Below, in pieces: positions 11,616 through 22,068 of a stretch of 64,000 bases of DNA. Position numbers and translations under genes: made by a program. Each line of letters opens with the position of its first letter. The first letter of the stretch is position 1. The notes under the pieces were generated by a model. That model had not been told where the DNA came from. It saw only the letters and a program-made list of their open reading frames with translations, and searched no databases. The stretch is from the NCBI GenBank assembly GCA_022496205.1, contig WTXD01000020.1, positions 310,001-374,000 on the forward strand. Direction: 5' to 3'. The stretch comes from Gloeopeniophorella convolvens (taxonomy: Eukaryota > Basidiomycota > Agaricomycetes > Russulales).

Positions 11616-12064
11616 GAGGCAAATTCCCTGAAATACGAAAATGGTTCGTCGTAATCACGACGATTCGAGAATGGCTTATAAGGGTAGCCTCGTTTTGGCC
11701 ATCCGACGATAAGTATGATGGCAGCTAGGATGGGACTTCTCGTTCTCATGGCAGCAAGGATGAACCTTATCATTCTCATGGCAGCGATGGTACAGGCTAT
11801 AGCCAATGTTGGCTCTTATATGCCCTTTTCCTTTTACCAGAGCCATGTACTGATTATCACTCATTTTCATCACCCACAGTTTATCGACCATATTGGTCAC
11901 TTCAGGCTCAGGGACCAAAACAATATAGTTATTCGCGTAGTACACCTATCATGTATCCTAGGGTACTAGAGTATTCATTGTAAATGGAGACGTTCGGTTT
12001 CTATGGTTCAATTACCTAGATTCTTGCATTAGTAAGGAATGCACTGAGACATTTTGCAACTCAC
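11616..12064. other. AT-rich gene-free stretch after F-box paralogue 2
   Basis: Markedly lower GC than the neighbours. It holds a 30 bp tandem repeat (separate entry). A donor-like GTGAGT on the minus strand at 12064-12059 suggests that an exon from 12065 upward splices into this stretch, but I find no convincing continuation. Confidence 0.35.
11718..11790. repeat. 30 bp imperfect tandem repeat, 2.4 copies
   Basis: Units at 11718-11747 and 11748-11777 begin atggcagc..gga and end ..ttctc. A third unit breaks off after about 13 bp. Confidence 0.7.
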
Positions 12065-12675
12065 TTGCGTGCCACAGCCCGCTTGCGAGTCTTCGGAGGC
12101 GCACTGGGTCCGGGTCCTAGGTTGACAATAGCGGGGGTAGACGAAGCGTACTGTTTATAGGCTTCAGCGAGATTCACGATCCTGCAGCGGATCAACTTGG
12201 CATTTGGGATGAGGTTCTCCTTGTCCGAATTGTCCGAGCTGTCCGGAATGCTGCGACGATGTTTCTCCTTGCGCTTACCTTTGTCTTGAGTCTCCAGCTG
12301 TGCTTTAGACTGAGTGTTCCCCATCACAGCAAGCTTCTTGGTGGTAGGGGAACCCACTGTTATATACCGGATCAGTTCAGGTGCACTGGAGTTGACAGAA
12401 CAAAAACCCACTGTGAGACTCGGGTTCACTGGCTGTCTCCTCATTATCAGAAGTGTCACGGCCTGAGCCGGCGCGAGTGGAGCTGGCGAGGGCTGAGACG
12501 AGCGAGGTTCGGTAAGTCGGTCTCGATGTGAGCCGGTCCTCGAAGGCGCACGTGAATGTGCACGAGATCCTGGATAAGACGTAATGTCTGAAGCTTGGAG
12601 GCAATCGGCCTCCGGTATGTCGAGTTCAAAGCTGAAGACCTCGCGATACTTGGGCGAACAAGTCCCTCACGCGGA
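12065..12675 (-). pseudogene. Exon remnants of an unknown gene next to the copia LTR
   Basis: Unrecognised. On the minus strand 12356-12065 encodes a Lys/Ser-rich basic segment (NTQSKAQLETQDKGKRKEK) ending at a canonical GTGAGT donor. A possible 55 bp intron (12411-12357) joins it to an acidic stretch DTSDNEETASEPESH. Further up, another frame reads CSPKYREVFSFELDIPEADC before a Ser/Arg/Pro-rich tract. The frames do not join cleanly and the region stops at the LTR boundary 12675/12676, so I read it as a broken gene. Function unknown. Confidence 0.3.
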
Positions 12676-13160
12676 TGTTGAAGCGCAGCAGAGGGTGGAG
12701 TGACAACTGAAGGACACAAAGTGATGCTCAGTCAGAGAAGGTCAAAAGACTTATACATTAGTGCAATACCTGAAGGACACAAAGTGACGCTATAAGGTAA
12801 AGTAAGCATAAGGTAGAAGTGAAAGGAGTGGTAGTGTACTTGCCTCAGTCAGAGAAGGTCAAAAGACTGAGGCTACAAAGGCAAAGAAAGAGGTCCTTAT
12901 ATACAGTAAGGAGCGACAGATAGCATGTGATAAACACTGCTTAGAAAGCCTAGGAGACCCACATGAAACGGAGTAAGAGTGGGTACCGGAGTACAAGGTG
13001 GGTTATGGAATGCCCTAGAATAGTCCAGAACATGGAAACGAATGTGGGGCTGAGCACAGCCTTAAGTCTAGAACATTATGTACATAAGATAAGATAGTCC
13101 TTGATCATTAGGTCCATATCTAATCTAATCAGAGCCGCCAGGACACTGTCCATCTCAACA
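12676..13160 (-). repeat. 3' LTR of the copia element (485 bp)
   Basis: Begins TGTTGAAG and ends CTCAACA on the plus strand, a perfect 6 bp inverted end. It includes TATATAAGG on the minus strand near 12903-12895 and partly duplicated words (gaaggtcaaaagact at about 12735 and 12853). The outer parts match the other LTR at roughly 95% by eye. Confidence 0.92.
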
Positions 13161-13169
13161 TCCCCCCGT
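13161..13169 (-). promoter_or_regulatory. Polypurine tract of the copia element
   Basis: On the minus strand ACGGGGGGA lies directly before the 3' LTR start, the position used to prime plus-strand DNA. Confidence 0.7.
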
Positions 13170-13183
13170 GATCAAGACATCCA

Positions 13184-14983
13184 TCATCCTACTAAACCCA
13201 TTTGCCCAGAGAGCAGGGAGTGGCGCGATTTGGCAAGTGACTTTGTTAAGCCATCTGCTACCATGTCCTCTGTCTTGGTGCGAACCAGATCTACGACGTT
13301 GTTTTGAACGTACTCGCGGATCTTGTGGTGCTTTAGCTGGATATGTTTGGATCTCCTGCCAGTAACTGGATTGCTGGCGAGGTCAACTGAACCTTTGTTG
13401 TCGCCATGCAACAGGATTGGATCTTCAACATTGTATCCTAGCTCAGAGTAAAAGCTCTGATACCACGCGGCTTGGTTGCCAGCGTCGGTTAAGGCCATGT
13501 ACTCGGCTTCAGTGGTGCTGAGGGCGATGGTCTTTTGCTTGCGCGAGGACCAAGATATTACGCCTTCTGCTAGAAGGAATACGTAGCCAGAGGTGGAACG
13601 ATAGTCGTCTGGGTTGTCTCCCCAGCTTGAGTCGGAGTAACCATAAAGTCCGACCCCATTGGCCCCATCATAGCGGATGCGATAGTTAATAGTCCCCTTG
13701 AGGTATTTGAGGACATATTTTGCAAGGCTTAGATGTTTTGGTGAGGGATTTGCTGCGTACTGGGCAAGGCGTCCCACAGCAAAGGAAATGTCCGGTCTAG
13801 TGCCAAGGTTTGCATAGAGCAAACTTCCGATGAGAGATTGATAGTACTGTCTCTCTTCAGCAGATGCCTCCTTATCTGACTTGACAAGGTGCACTTCGGC
13901 GCCGGCAGGAAGGGGGGTGAGGTTAGGATCGGCACCATCCAGCTTGAATTGCTTCAGCTTGTGGAGGATATATCCAGACTGGTCAATCTCTAGGCGGCGT
14001 AAGGGTCGATCGCGAGTGATGCGAACCCTGAGGTAGGACTGGATTTCTCCAAGATCCGTCATCTCATAGCGCGCACTAAGAGCAGCCTTGATGCGAGTAA
14101 CCTCAGATAGGGAGTTCCCCATCAAAGTGATGTCGTCAACGTATAGAATAATGATGACTTTTATATCCCCCCCACGTTGAAGATACACATAGATCCCAGC
14201 ATCTGAGACCGTGTGCGTGAAGCCGAGTTCCTCAAGAACTCCATGGAATTGCAAGTTCCATGCGCGTGAAGCTTGTTTGAGACCGTAGATTGCCTTTTTA
14301 AGGCGGCAGACCTTGTTCTCCTGGCCTGGTACTGCGAAACCTTGTGGTTGCTCCATATAGATTTCTTCATCCAGGTTGCCATGAAGGAACGCCGACTTGA
14401 CGTCCATCTGGTGGATTTCCCAATCCTCTAGCGCAGCTAACGCTAGCAAGAGTCGTAGTGACTCAAATCTGGCAACTGGAGAGAAGGTTTCGTCGTAGTC
14501 TATCCCAGGGACTTGTGTAAAGCCCTTTGCCACCAACCGAGCTCGAAAGCGTCCATCTGCTTTGAGCTTGAAAACCCATTTGGATTTTACAGCTTTGCGA
14601 CCTGCAGGGAGATCCATTAACTCCCATGTGCCGTTCTTGGCAAGAGCGTCCATTTCATATTGGCACGCTTCAGTCCATTCCTCCGCGTTTTCAGACCGCA
14701 TTGCCTCTTTATAAGTGGCAGGATCTTCACCAATTGCAGCTGCAAGTAGCTCTGCAATTCCCAGACGTCCAGACCGGAATTCAGCATTATCTCCAGAGTA
14801 GTACTTGGGGTTAGGACGATGCGGGCGCGCAGTGCGCCGCACAGGCCGAGCCTCATCCATTTCCCTAAGTAGCCGGCTACGCTGCTCGGCATTCCCCCGC
14901 ATTTGCTCAGGAGTTGGGCGGGGTGGATCTACTACTGGTGGCTGAATTATAGGTTCCAGTCTCTCCATATGTGGAGATACCAC
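13184..14983 (-). pseudogene. Copia reverse transcriptase and RNase H region
   Basis: The longest unbroken frame of the element, about 599 codons. The RT region reads VKSKWVFKLKADGRFRARLV, then the active site LYVDD at about codon 280. RNase H follows with TTEAEYMAL, HGDNKGSVDL and KHIQLKHHKIRE, and stops normally at 13184. These domains look intact. The upstream integrase lies in another frame: they separate in an A-rich run near 15,085-15,105, so a full polyprotein cannot be made. It has no ATG of its own. Confidence 0.9.
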
Positions 14984-16116
14984 GGCTGGCCGGTGAACTG
15001 GCCGTGTGGTGCGTCTTTGAGGGGTCTGAGGGACCGGTGTTTGTCTGAATAGAGGTGGAGGAGTGACAGGTCGCTGTACAATGAAGGGGTTTTCTTCTGT
15101 TTTTCTTCCTTTGCAGGCGGATTAGGCAGCGCAGGAGAGGGAACAGGAGGTGGTGGAGGCGGTGGATTCGCCGGTGGGATAGCAAGTTGTACCGTTGGCA
15201 CTGGTAAGACAACTGGGGCTGGTTGGAGAACAGTAGAGGACGGCTCAGGCCTCTGCTTAGATGGGAATGTGCTCTCATCAAAGGTCACATCACGGGACAC
15301 TTCGATAGAGTGAGTACGTCCATTCCATAGTCGGTAGCCCTTAGAACCCAACTCGTACCCAACAAACGTGGTCTCAATCGCCTTAGCGTCGAGTTTCCTA
15401 CGCTTGTCACTAGGCACATGTTTATATGCCAAGCATCCGAAGACGCGAAAGTAAGAGACATCAGGAGTGTGACCAGCACTCCAGCGCTCAATGGGTGTGC
15501 GCCACTCAAGCATTCTAGTAGGGGTACGGTTATAGACGTGCACAGCAGCGCCTACCGCTAATTCCCAGAAGCCGAAAGACAGTCCAGCATGATGTAGCAT
15601 GGACAGTGCCTTATCCATAATGGTGCGGTTAAACCGCTTGGCTTTACCATTCTGCTGAGGCGACCCTGGCATTGTGGTGTGATGCTCAATTCCCTTCTCC
15701 GTGAGGATCTCCTTGACAGTGCCCGACAGGTACTCGCCACCTCGGTCTGAATGCAGAGCCTTTAGCGGTTGGGCGGTTTGTGTTTCCGCCCATGCTAGGA
15801 ACTTCCTGAAGGCTGCAGCAAACTGATCCTTGGTTTTAAGGTAAAAGACGACTGCATGACGCGAGTAGTCGTCTATGAAAGTGGCTGTGTACCGGGCACC
15901 TTGGATGGAGTCCTTCTGCATAGGCCCCGCAAGATCACTGTGAACAATCTCTAGAATGCGAGAGGCCTTTTTGGAGGAGTGAGGGAAGGGAAGTCGTGTG
16001 CTCTTGCCAAATTCACAAGCCGGACAAGGAGCAGAGGGCACGACTGAGCTATCAAGTGCAAGACCCTTGACAGAGTCTGCATGGCGCTTTAGGGTTTCAT
16101 ATGATACATGACCCAT
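14947..16116 (-). pseudogene. Copia integrase region, catalytic Glu replaced
   Basis: The zinc-binding part has GHVSYETLKRH and CPACEFGKSTRLPF. The catalytic core has HSDLAGPM and LHSDRGGEYLS with both Asp residues. The third acidic residue, normally the Glu in NGxAER.NRT, is Lys here (NGKAKRFNRT; codon AAG on the minus strand at 15639-15637). A Pro-rich linker follows, and the frame is lost near 15,095. The join to the protease frame near 16,110 is also broken. Integration activity is not expected. Confidence 0.88.
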
Positions 16117-16916
16117 GGCTGATGCCAGAGGTCCAAAGTGAGGGCAGTGGACCCAACATGTGCATTGAGGGACTGTACTGAGGCGTCTAACCAGTAAAGG
16201 TTGCCTTCTAAGTAGCCCGTTGCAACATGACTCTGGTTGACAGAGATTTTAAAGGAGCGTTCCTCAAACGTGACAGTGGCCCCTTTCTGTGCTAGAGCAC
16301 GCGTAGATATAAAGTGTGTCTTGACATTTGGAATATGCAGCACATTATTGAGGGTTATCACGGAGTTCTGCCCTGTTTTGAAGACGACGGTGCCAACACC
16401 ACATTGCTCGACTGTAGAGTTGTCTCCCAGGCTTATACTGCCTTTGGTGAGGGAGTAGTCTGTGAAGTCGGAGCGGTAGGGAGTGATATGGTGTGTTGCG
16501 CCAGAGTCCATCATCCAGCGGGATCGCACAGAGGCATAAAGGGAAACGCGCAGTTCATTGTCCACCTCCTGAATAGTGGCGGTGGTAGGTACTAGTACAT
16601 GCGCATTGGCGGACTTGTTACTGTCCGCCACCTTGTTGCCCTTGGCATCCACCTTTCCATCCTCAATGTCCTTCTTCAGCTTGCGGCAATCAGGGCGGAT
16701 GTGACCTTTTTTCTTGCAGTAGTGGCAAGTCACATCCTTTTTCTTGGGTTTGTCACCCTTGCCCTTGATGGGCGCCCTGGCCGCGTTGAGAGAGCCATTG
16801 GACTGACGGCGCGTTTCCTCATTGAGGATTGTTTGCGCGATGTTGTCGTGCTCCAGCTTTGAGGGTAAGCTGGCAGCGAGGATGGTGGAGGCCACCGTGT
16901 CGTATGACGCCGGCAT
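16089..16916 (-). pseudogene. Copia gag C-terminus (zinc knuckle) and protease
   Basis: A CCHC knuckle, CHYCKKKGHIRPDC, near the middle of the frame marks the nucleocapsid. After a spacer comes the aspartic protease active site WMMDSGATHHITP. The frame ends near 16,089, just after the integrase frame begins in a different phase. On the gag side the frame is lost near 16,960. The protease motif itself is intact. Confidence 0.88.
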
Positions 16917-17474
16917 GGCCTGGAGGAGGATGAGGCAGAACTGGAGGTCAAGACCCCCATGCCCGCAGAGGTGAGGTTGTTCCTCAGCGCGTTCAGCTCA
17001 TTGAGCTGAGGTGTCATTGGCTTGGAGTCGTCCAGCCGCGCTTGGGTCAAGCTGACCCAGTTGTTGAAGGCCGTAGTGGCCCCAACGCCCGCATAGGTTT
17101 CCCTAAGCTTGCCCCACTTGTGAGCCACTGTAGGGTAAGTGGCGTCGCTCTCAATGGAGCTCCAGATGGTGTAGGCCATGTGGGACATAAAGTATCCCTT
17201 CATGACGCCTTGGGCCGTGTCCCAGTCTTCTTGGGTGGCATGGGACGGCATTTCTTTGAGCTCCAAGAGCCCACCAAGTTGGCCATCATGAGGAGGCCTT
17301 TGAACGAGGTAGACCACTCGTTCCAGTTGGAGCCCTCAAATTTGTTGCCTGGATTAGGGTGAGCTTCATGTCCTTGAGGTTAAGTTTCAAGGACGAGGTG
17401 GAGGCAGGAAGGGATGCAGTTGGTGGCGGCGACTGCGCAGGGAGAAAAGCAGATGGAGAGGGAGGTGTCGACAT
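16917..17474 (-). pseudogene. Copia gag N-terminus, frameshifted
   Basis: The likely start ATG is at 17474, followed by a Ser/Pro-rich stretch and LNLKDMKLTL. The capsid-like sequence continues in other frames: FEGSNWNEWSTSFKGLLMM, then LELKEMPSHATQEDWDTAQG. This implies small indels near 17,355 and 17,275, with a third near 16,960. The UBN2/gag-like pattern is typical of copia capsids. Confidence 0.75.
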
Positions 17475-18348
17475 GTTGTCAAAGTGCGATGGTAAGGTCT
17501 GTTGCCGAGGAGCAGTCAGCAACAGTGCTGGTACAGAGAAGATGTAGATGCCTCCTGCGCATGTGAACTTGTACCACTGATCATAATGACCAGTCCTCAG
17601 AGCCCATGATGTGCGACTTTGTAATGTACTTTGTAAGGTAATCCACTGTAGAGATGAGCCACCCGGCACGACCATAGAGACGGCATTGAAATAGCCCATC
17701 TATGCGCTTTGGGGAGTCTCTACTTAAGGCCTAGATGATTGGGCCAGTGGATAAGGGGTCCAATTTGTTCTACATGCATGGCGCTCTGTTTCCCAATGGT
17801 CAAAGGACCTGGTACTGACGCTGGTTCATGCAGAGGTGAACTGTGAGGCTCATCCCTATGTACTACTGTATAGTAGGGTAGCGCAGTTGTAACAGGCGCA
17901 AGGTCTAGGGTGGTGTTCCCCGCCTTGTTATACACCAAAACCGCTCCCACTTAAGGGCAGATGGCCAACCGTTCACTAGCCAAAAAGCATCACAAGGGGC
18001 TTCCCCCCTGCTTGCCTAAGGGGCCATAAGGGCCGCTCTTCTGGCTCCACACACAGCGGCTGACTACTGCACGCTGGTGGGTTTCCCCAGGAACATGTAC
18101 AGTAGTGTATAGTAAAAGTACTGTAGTGCGCACTGTGGGGTGAGGAAGCTCACTGTGGTTCTGCGTCGCCACGCTCCGTCCCACAGCTTGCAGGAAGTCT
18201 GGTTAAGACCCAAGTGCTATGCACAATCCCATGGCCTAGCCAGGAAAGGAGGAAGGATAGAATGGAACAGAGGCTCGCCTTGTTGGGAGTAAAGATGCGG
18301 TGTCTTGTCAAGGGAGCTTGTGTAGATCTTCAGTGCAAGGTATTTAGG
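17475..18348 (-). other. Untranslated leader of the copia element
   Basis: No coding signal. It contains short self-complementary words built on 'tactgtatagta' near 17,865 and 18,105. It lies between the primer binding site and the gag start. Confidence 0.6.
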
Positions 18349-18362
18349 CAGGGCCCATAACC
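18349..18362 (-). promoter_or_regulatory. Primer binding site, half-tRNA initiator Met type
   Basis: Directly after the 5' LTR the minus strand reads GGTTATGGGCCCTG. This is complementary to the anticodon-loop region (GGGCCCATAACC) of eukaryotic initiator tRNA-Met, the internal-fragment primer known from Drosophila copia. Confidence 0.8.
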
Positions 18363-18648
18363 TGTTGAAGCGCAGCAAAGGGTGGAGTGACAACTGAAGG
18401 ACACAAGGTGACGCTCAGTCAGAGAAGGTCAAAAGACTAGGAGACCCACATGAAACGGAGAATAGGTGGGTACCGGAGTACAGAGTGGGTCATGGAATGC
18501 CCTAGAAGAGTCCAGAAACATGGAAACGAATGTGGGGCTGAGCACAGCCTTAAGTCTAGAACATTATGTACACAAGATAAGATAGTCCTTGATCATTAGG
18601 TCCATATCTAATCTAATCAGAGCCGCCAGGACACTGTCCGTCTCAACA
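18363..18648 (-). repeat. 5' LTR of the copia element, 199 bp shorter than the 3' LTR
   Basis: Same ends as the left LTR. The segment between 'gtcaaaagact' and 'aggagaccc' is missing. In the other LTR that segment holds the only clear TATA box. Confidence 0.9.
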
Positions 18649-19075
18649 TCGCCTTGGTCCTCACTGCGGTAGTTCCATTCTATCAAGCGTCTGCACCACT
18701 CTGACCCATTTTGTAGACCCACTGCTGCCTTGATGAGTGGGCTACTGGCGTCAAGAGCTCCGTCACCTTTGCTGCAAGTGACTATAAGCCGATCTACGTT
18801 CGGTACATGGATACGCTTGCCGGCTTCGAAGCCCACACCCAGCACAAGTCGCTCTCTGTCAAGTTGCGTCAACGTCTGCACGACAATGGCAGGTAAGTGC
18901 CCTGGCATGCTATACCGACTACATGGGTGAATTGACTGAAATGTCCAAGTGCCACGCAGGCGCACTTCCTCTCATCAGTCACAGAGTGATGCTCGACTTG
19001 CCCACGGCTGCCTTTGATGCCGCGCTGGAGGAGGAGGACTCCAACTCTGCCACCGAGTCTGAGAGTGACGAGTAG
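18649..19075 (+). pseudogene. DUF6532-like C-terminal fragment
   Basis: Directly after the LTR the plus strand encodes ALVLTA. A 48 bp GT..AG intron then leads to THCCLDEWATG, DYKPIYVRYMDTLAGFEAH and KLRQRLHDNG, then a second intron and an acidic tail ending ATESESDE at the stop (19073-19075). The pattern (an Ala/Leu helix, 'DEW.TG', a 'Y...Y..H...L' helix, an acidic end) resembles the basidiomycete DUF6532 family as I remember it. The N-terminal part is absent: it would lie across the element, but the left flank does not show it. The gene is therefore broken, either by the insertion or by rearrangement. Confidence 0.4.
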
Positions 19076-19815
19076 ATGCACGCCTACAGCTGCTTCGAGC
19101 CTTACCATACCCTGTATACATTGTGATCTGTGCCTTTCTAATCATCTTACTCCACGCCTCTCTTGCAGCTTCTTACTATACGCATTGCTCCTTTTTTTCA
19201 TCCATCAACGTCCTTTCATTCACTCTGCTGTCTCTGATACTCCTGCGTCGCTCATTGATTTCTCTCGCTCTCGCTCTTGCTCTACATTCGTTTGGACTCT
19301 CACATAAAAAGCATCAAGTAGATTACATTCATTAGGTAGTTCCGGCCATTGTTGCCAAAATGGACAGTTGACCGTATTGTTTCTCTGCCGTGAGCGCTGA
19401 CTGCGCTTGTGTACCAAAAAGACCATACTCGTTCCTATGGTATGATGCTGACCTAGCAGATCTCCCAGGAGATCCAGGAGATCCTGACAAACCCCATTGT
19501 ATCCGCATGAGGTCGACCAAAGCGAGATCTGGTTTACAGGGATCGAAGATCAGATCCCAAAGCACGATAACAGCCAGCGAAGGTCATGCTCGGTAAGTCA
19601 TAGTCTTCTTATGGACAGCCGACCAGATGTAATAGCCGGTGGGATGGCGCGTCATGAGCCAATGGAAAGGCAGCTTGGAGAAATCGGAGTTGTCCCTAAA
19701 GCAGCCGTGGGCCAATAGGAAGATGCATGCCAAATGAGTTTGGGGGTATTTGGGCATCCCGGTGGTGACTGTGAGCCAATAGGGGACGCGTGCAAGATGT
19801 CGGTTAGGTGATGTC
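19076..19815. other. Gene-free stretch
   Basis: AT-richer intergenic DNA with pyrimidine-rich runs near 19,140-19,300. No gene or repeat recognised. Confidence 0.4.
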
Positions 19816-20085
19816 TATGGAGCTACGTAGGCCACGTAGCTGGTGTAGTAAGCCTGCTACATAGGCTATGTAGCAGCAGTAGTAAGCCTGCTATATAGCC
19901 TATGTAGCAGTGGTAGTAATTTACTACAGACGCTATATAGTGCATGGTGTGATGCCGCTACAGGAGCTATATAGCACTATATAGCTCAAGCTTGGATTAC
20001 AGGTACTACAGAGCCCTACATAACAGGGGGTCTACGACAGTGCTACACAGGCTACATGGACTACATAGTGCTATATAGCACCCTC
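19816..20085. repeat. Cluster of short perfect palindromes built on CTATATAG/CTACATAG
   Basis: Inverted repeats are packed into 270 bp: GCTACATAGGCTATGTAGC (19856-19874), GTAGTAATTTACTAC (19913-19927), a 22 bp repeat with 10 bp arms on AGCTATATAG (19965-19986) and GTGCTATATAGCAC (20068-20081), plus many single CTACATAG and CTATATAG words. All could form hairpins. Confidence 0.85.
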
Positions 20086-20199
20086 GTTTTTTCCTGATGT
20101 TTATCCCACGAAGCAACGAGGACGTCGCTCTAAAAGGGGGGTAATTTCTCATCTTTTCGTCAGACTCCCCGGTCTACAACAACTCGAGCACTTCTTACC

Positions 20200-21517
20200 A
20201 TGTCTTTCACCTTCAACAACACCGACTACGACGCCCTGTCCACCGCTTCCCGTACTCCCTCTCCCCCGTACATTCCCCAGTCCCCCGACTACGTCGTATC
20301 TACGACCATCGACCCCATCATCCTTATGCAAGCCCCCACCACGTTCGACTCTCCTCCTCTCCGGGCGGAACACCCGCATCCGAGGCCCCACTTCCCATCC
20401 CCCCTCCGGCCACGGACCCCAGCACCTGGCACGCCTACATCGCCTCCTTTGATGACGCCGCTGAGGTTCACGAGGCAACGGTTCCGACTGAAGAAGAAAC
20501 CCAGGCCTACAATGAGGCCCACCTTGTCCCACCATCTCCCCCTACCCCAGACGCGGAGCGCGAACGCCGAGAGTCGGTCGAACAAGAGATACTCTGCGAG
20601 GACGACGCTATGGAGAAACTCATTCAACGCGCTGCCACAATCACCATCGGAGCAATGTCGCTCCATCTCCCCGACCACCCTTCCCAGTCGAACTCCGCTC
20701 CCTTATCGTCCAGTACGCGCTGGACCAGCTCAAGGAGGTAGAAGACTGGTTGAATCTCCCGCAAGAACGCGTCCAGTACCTCCTTGACGAAGCAGACCGG
20801 ATGGACGACGCGGTAATCAACCGGTACCTCACTAGGGCGATCGCGGAGTTCCAGCACGACCCCCGACTCAGGGGGTTCACCAAGAACGAGGGGGAGCACG
20901 TGAGAGAGTTCACCGTCACCGGACCCTACGGGGACATAGTGCACCCCCGCTATTATAAACTTATCGATTGTGCTGAGCTGTACTACCTCGCACTTGCCAC
21001 CGCCACATCCTACGAGGTGTGCGTTCCATGCCTCGCGGAACCCCACCCTGGTCCCCAGACCGCCTTACGCGCCGACTTCTACACGGACCTCGTAGCGTCC
21101 GAACCCCACATGATGAGTCGCATCCGACAGCTCGCTGACCCTGGTGTCGTGGGAGACATCTCCCGTCTCCAGACCTTCCATCGCCAAATCCGGGCGATTG
21201 ACAACGAGGTCAACGCGTTACAACAACGGCGCTATCGCCTCGCCCGCGACGTCGACCCGGTGGTGGTCCGACTCGAAAACGCGGCCCTCGTCCACCGCGC
21301 ACATCTCGACAACGTGTACACTACCACTGGACATCGACGTCTCAATCGCACCCGAGCCCGCGCGAGCTCCAGTTCCAGCTCTGGATCAATTAGGTCAAAC
21401 CACTCGGCGGCACCCAGCAACGAGCGAGCGACACCTCGTCGTCGACAAGACCCTTATCCGATGAGGGACAGCACGGCCGTCGTCACGCACGGACTCCCTC
21501 CTCACCTCGACCTCTGA
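20200..21517 (+). pseudogene. Orphan ORF with two frameshifts, next to a polypurine tract and LTR
   Basis: The ATG at 20200 opens a Ser/Thr/Pro-rich start (MSFTFNNTDYDALSTASRTP). The sensible reading changes frame near 20,360, continuing as HAYIASFDDAAEVHEA. It changes again near 20,685, after which a helical, acidic segment (EDWLNLPQERVQYLLDEADR) and a 'QIRAIDNEVNALQQRRYR' coiled-coil-like stretch run to the stop at 21515. The end is basic and Ser-rich. I recognise no domain. It lies immediately before a polypurine tract and LTR, where the last ORF of an LTR element would be. It may be gag-like or an accessory ORF. Confidence 0.5.
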
Positions 21518-21535
21518 AAGCTGGGCTTTCATCCT

Positions 21536-21548
21536 AAAGCGGGGGTAA
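21536..21548 (+). promoter_or_regulatory. Polypurine tract-like sequence
   Basis: AAAGCGGGGGTAA directly precedes TGTTACGG. A similar word, TAAAAGGGGGGTAAT, occurs at 20131-20145 before the orphan ORF. Confidence 0.5.
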
Positions 21549-22068
21549 TGTTACGGCTCTACGTACTGCCCTACTATTTTTCTTACTCTTTCCTTTTCGT
21601 ACGGTACGCGCCTCGTTCTCGCGCTGCGCCGCTCGTCTCGTCTCCTCGTTCTCTTGCGCCGCATCGCCTCTCTGACTCCTCGCGCCTCGTTTACGACTAC
21701 CAGGATCCCTGTCTTCGTCTTATGCAAACCCTTCTGTACGATATAGCTGTGCCACGTCGAGTATTTAAGGACTAGCTCATTCACTCTGTAACTACAAGCT
21801 TGTCCTCCTGTATTCTCCAGTACAGTAGCTACAGCGCGAATACCGAGTCCCTTCTCTCCTCTATCCTCAGTCCGAGCGACCCGATTGGTCGCCCATCGTC
21901 ACCACGTCCCAGCCTATCGACGAGGATCCACGCGGATCCACGAGCTTGACTCCAACAGAACCCTTCGTCGCAGCGAGTCCCGACTGGGAGCCCCGACGCG
22001 AACCCGAACCGTCCGTGCCCAGCGACGACGATTCAACGCCCGAACCCGAGTCGCGCACGAACGTTACA
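21549..22068 (+). repeat. LTR of a second retroelement (520 bp)
   Basis: Starts TGTTACG and ends CGTTACA (an imperfect inverted end), with TATTTAAGG near 21,758 as a promoter candidate. It abuts a polypurine tract on the left, so it is a 3' LTR of an element lying to the left. No matching 5' LTR or pol was found. Its right end falls inside the receptor gene at 22069. Confidence 0.65.

Larger units (their letters stand above)
12676..18648 (-). mobile_element. Ty1/copia LTR retrotransposon, decayed
   Basis: A 5.97 kb element read right to left: 5' LTR 18648-18363, primer site, leader, gag, protease, integrase, RT, RNase H, polypurine tract, 3' LTR 13160-12676. LTR ends are TGTTGA..TCAACA. The order integrase before RT defines copia. 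Gag-pol has about five frameshifts. No 5 bp target duplication is seen: the left flank is gcgga and the right flank tcgcc. Expected to be immobile. Confidence 0.93.

Noticed and set aside
16237..17547. Plus-strand open frames within the copia element
   Set aside because: Antisense shadows of gag and protease.
12676..18648. Repeat-induced point mutation (RIP) as the cause of copia decay
   Set aside because: Damage is mainly small indels and GC content is not depressed. One GAG to AAG change is not enough evidence.
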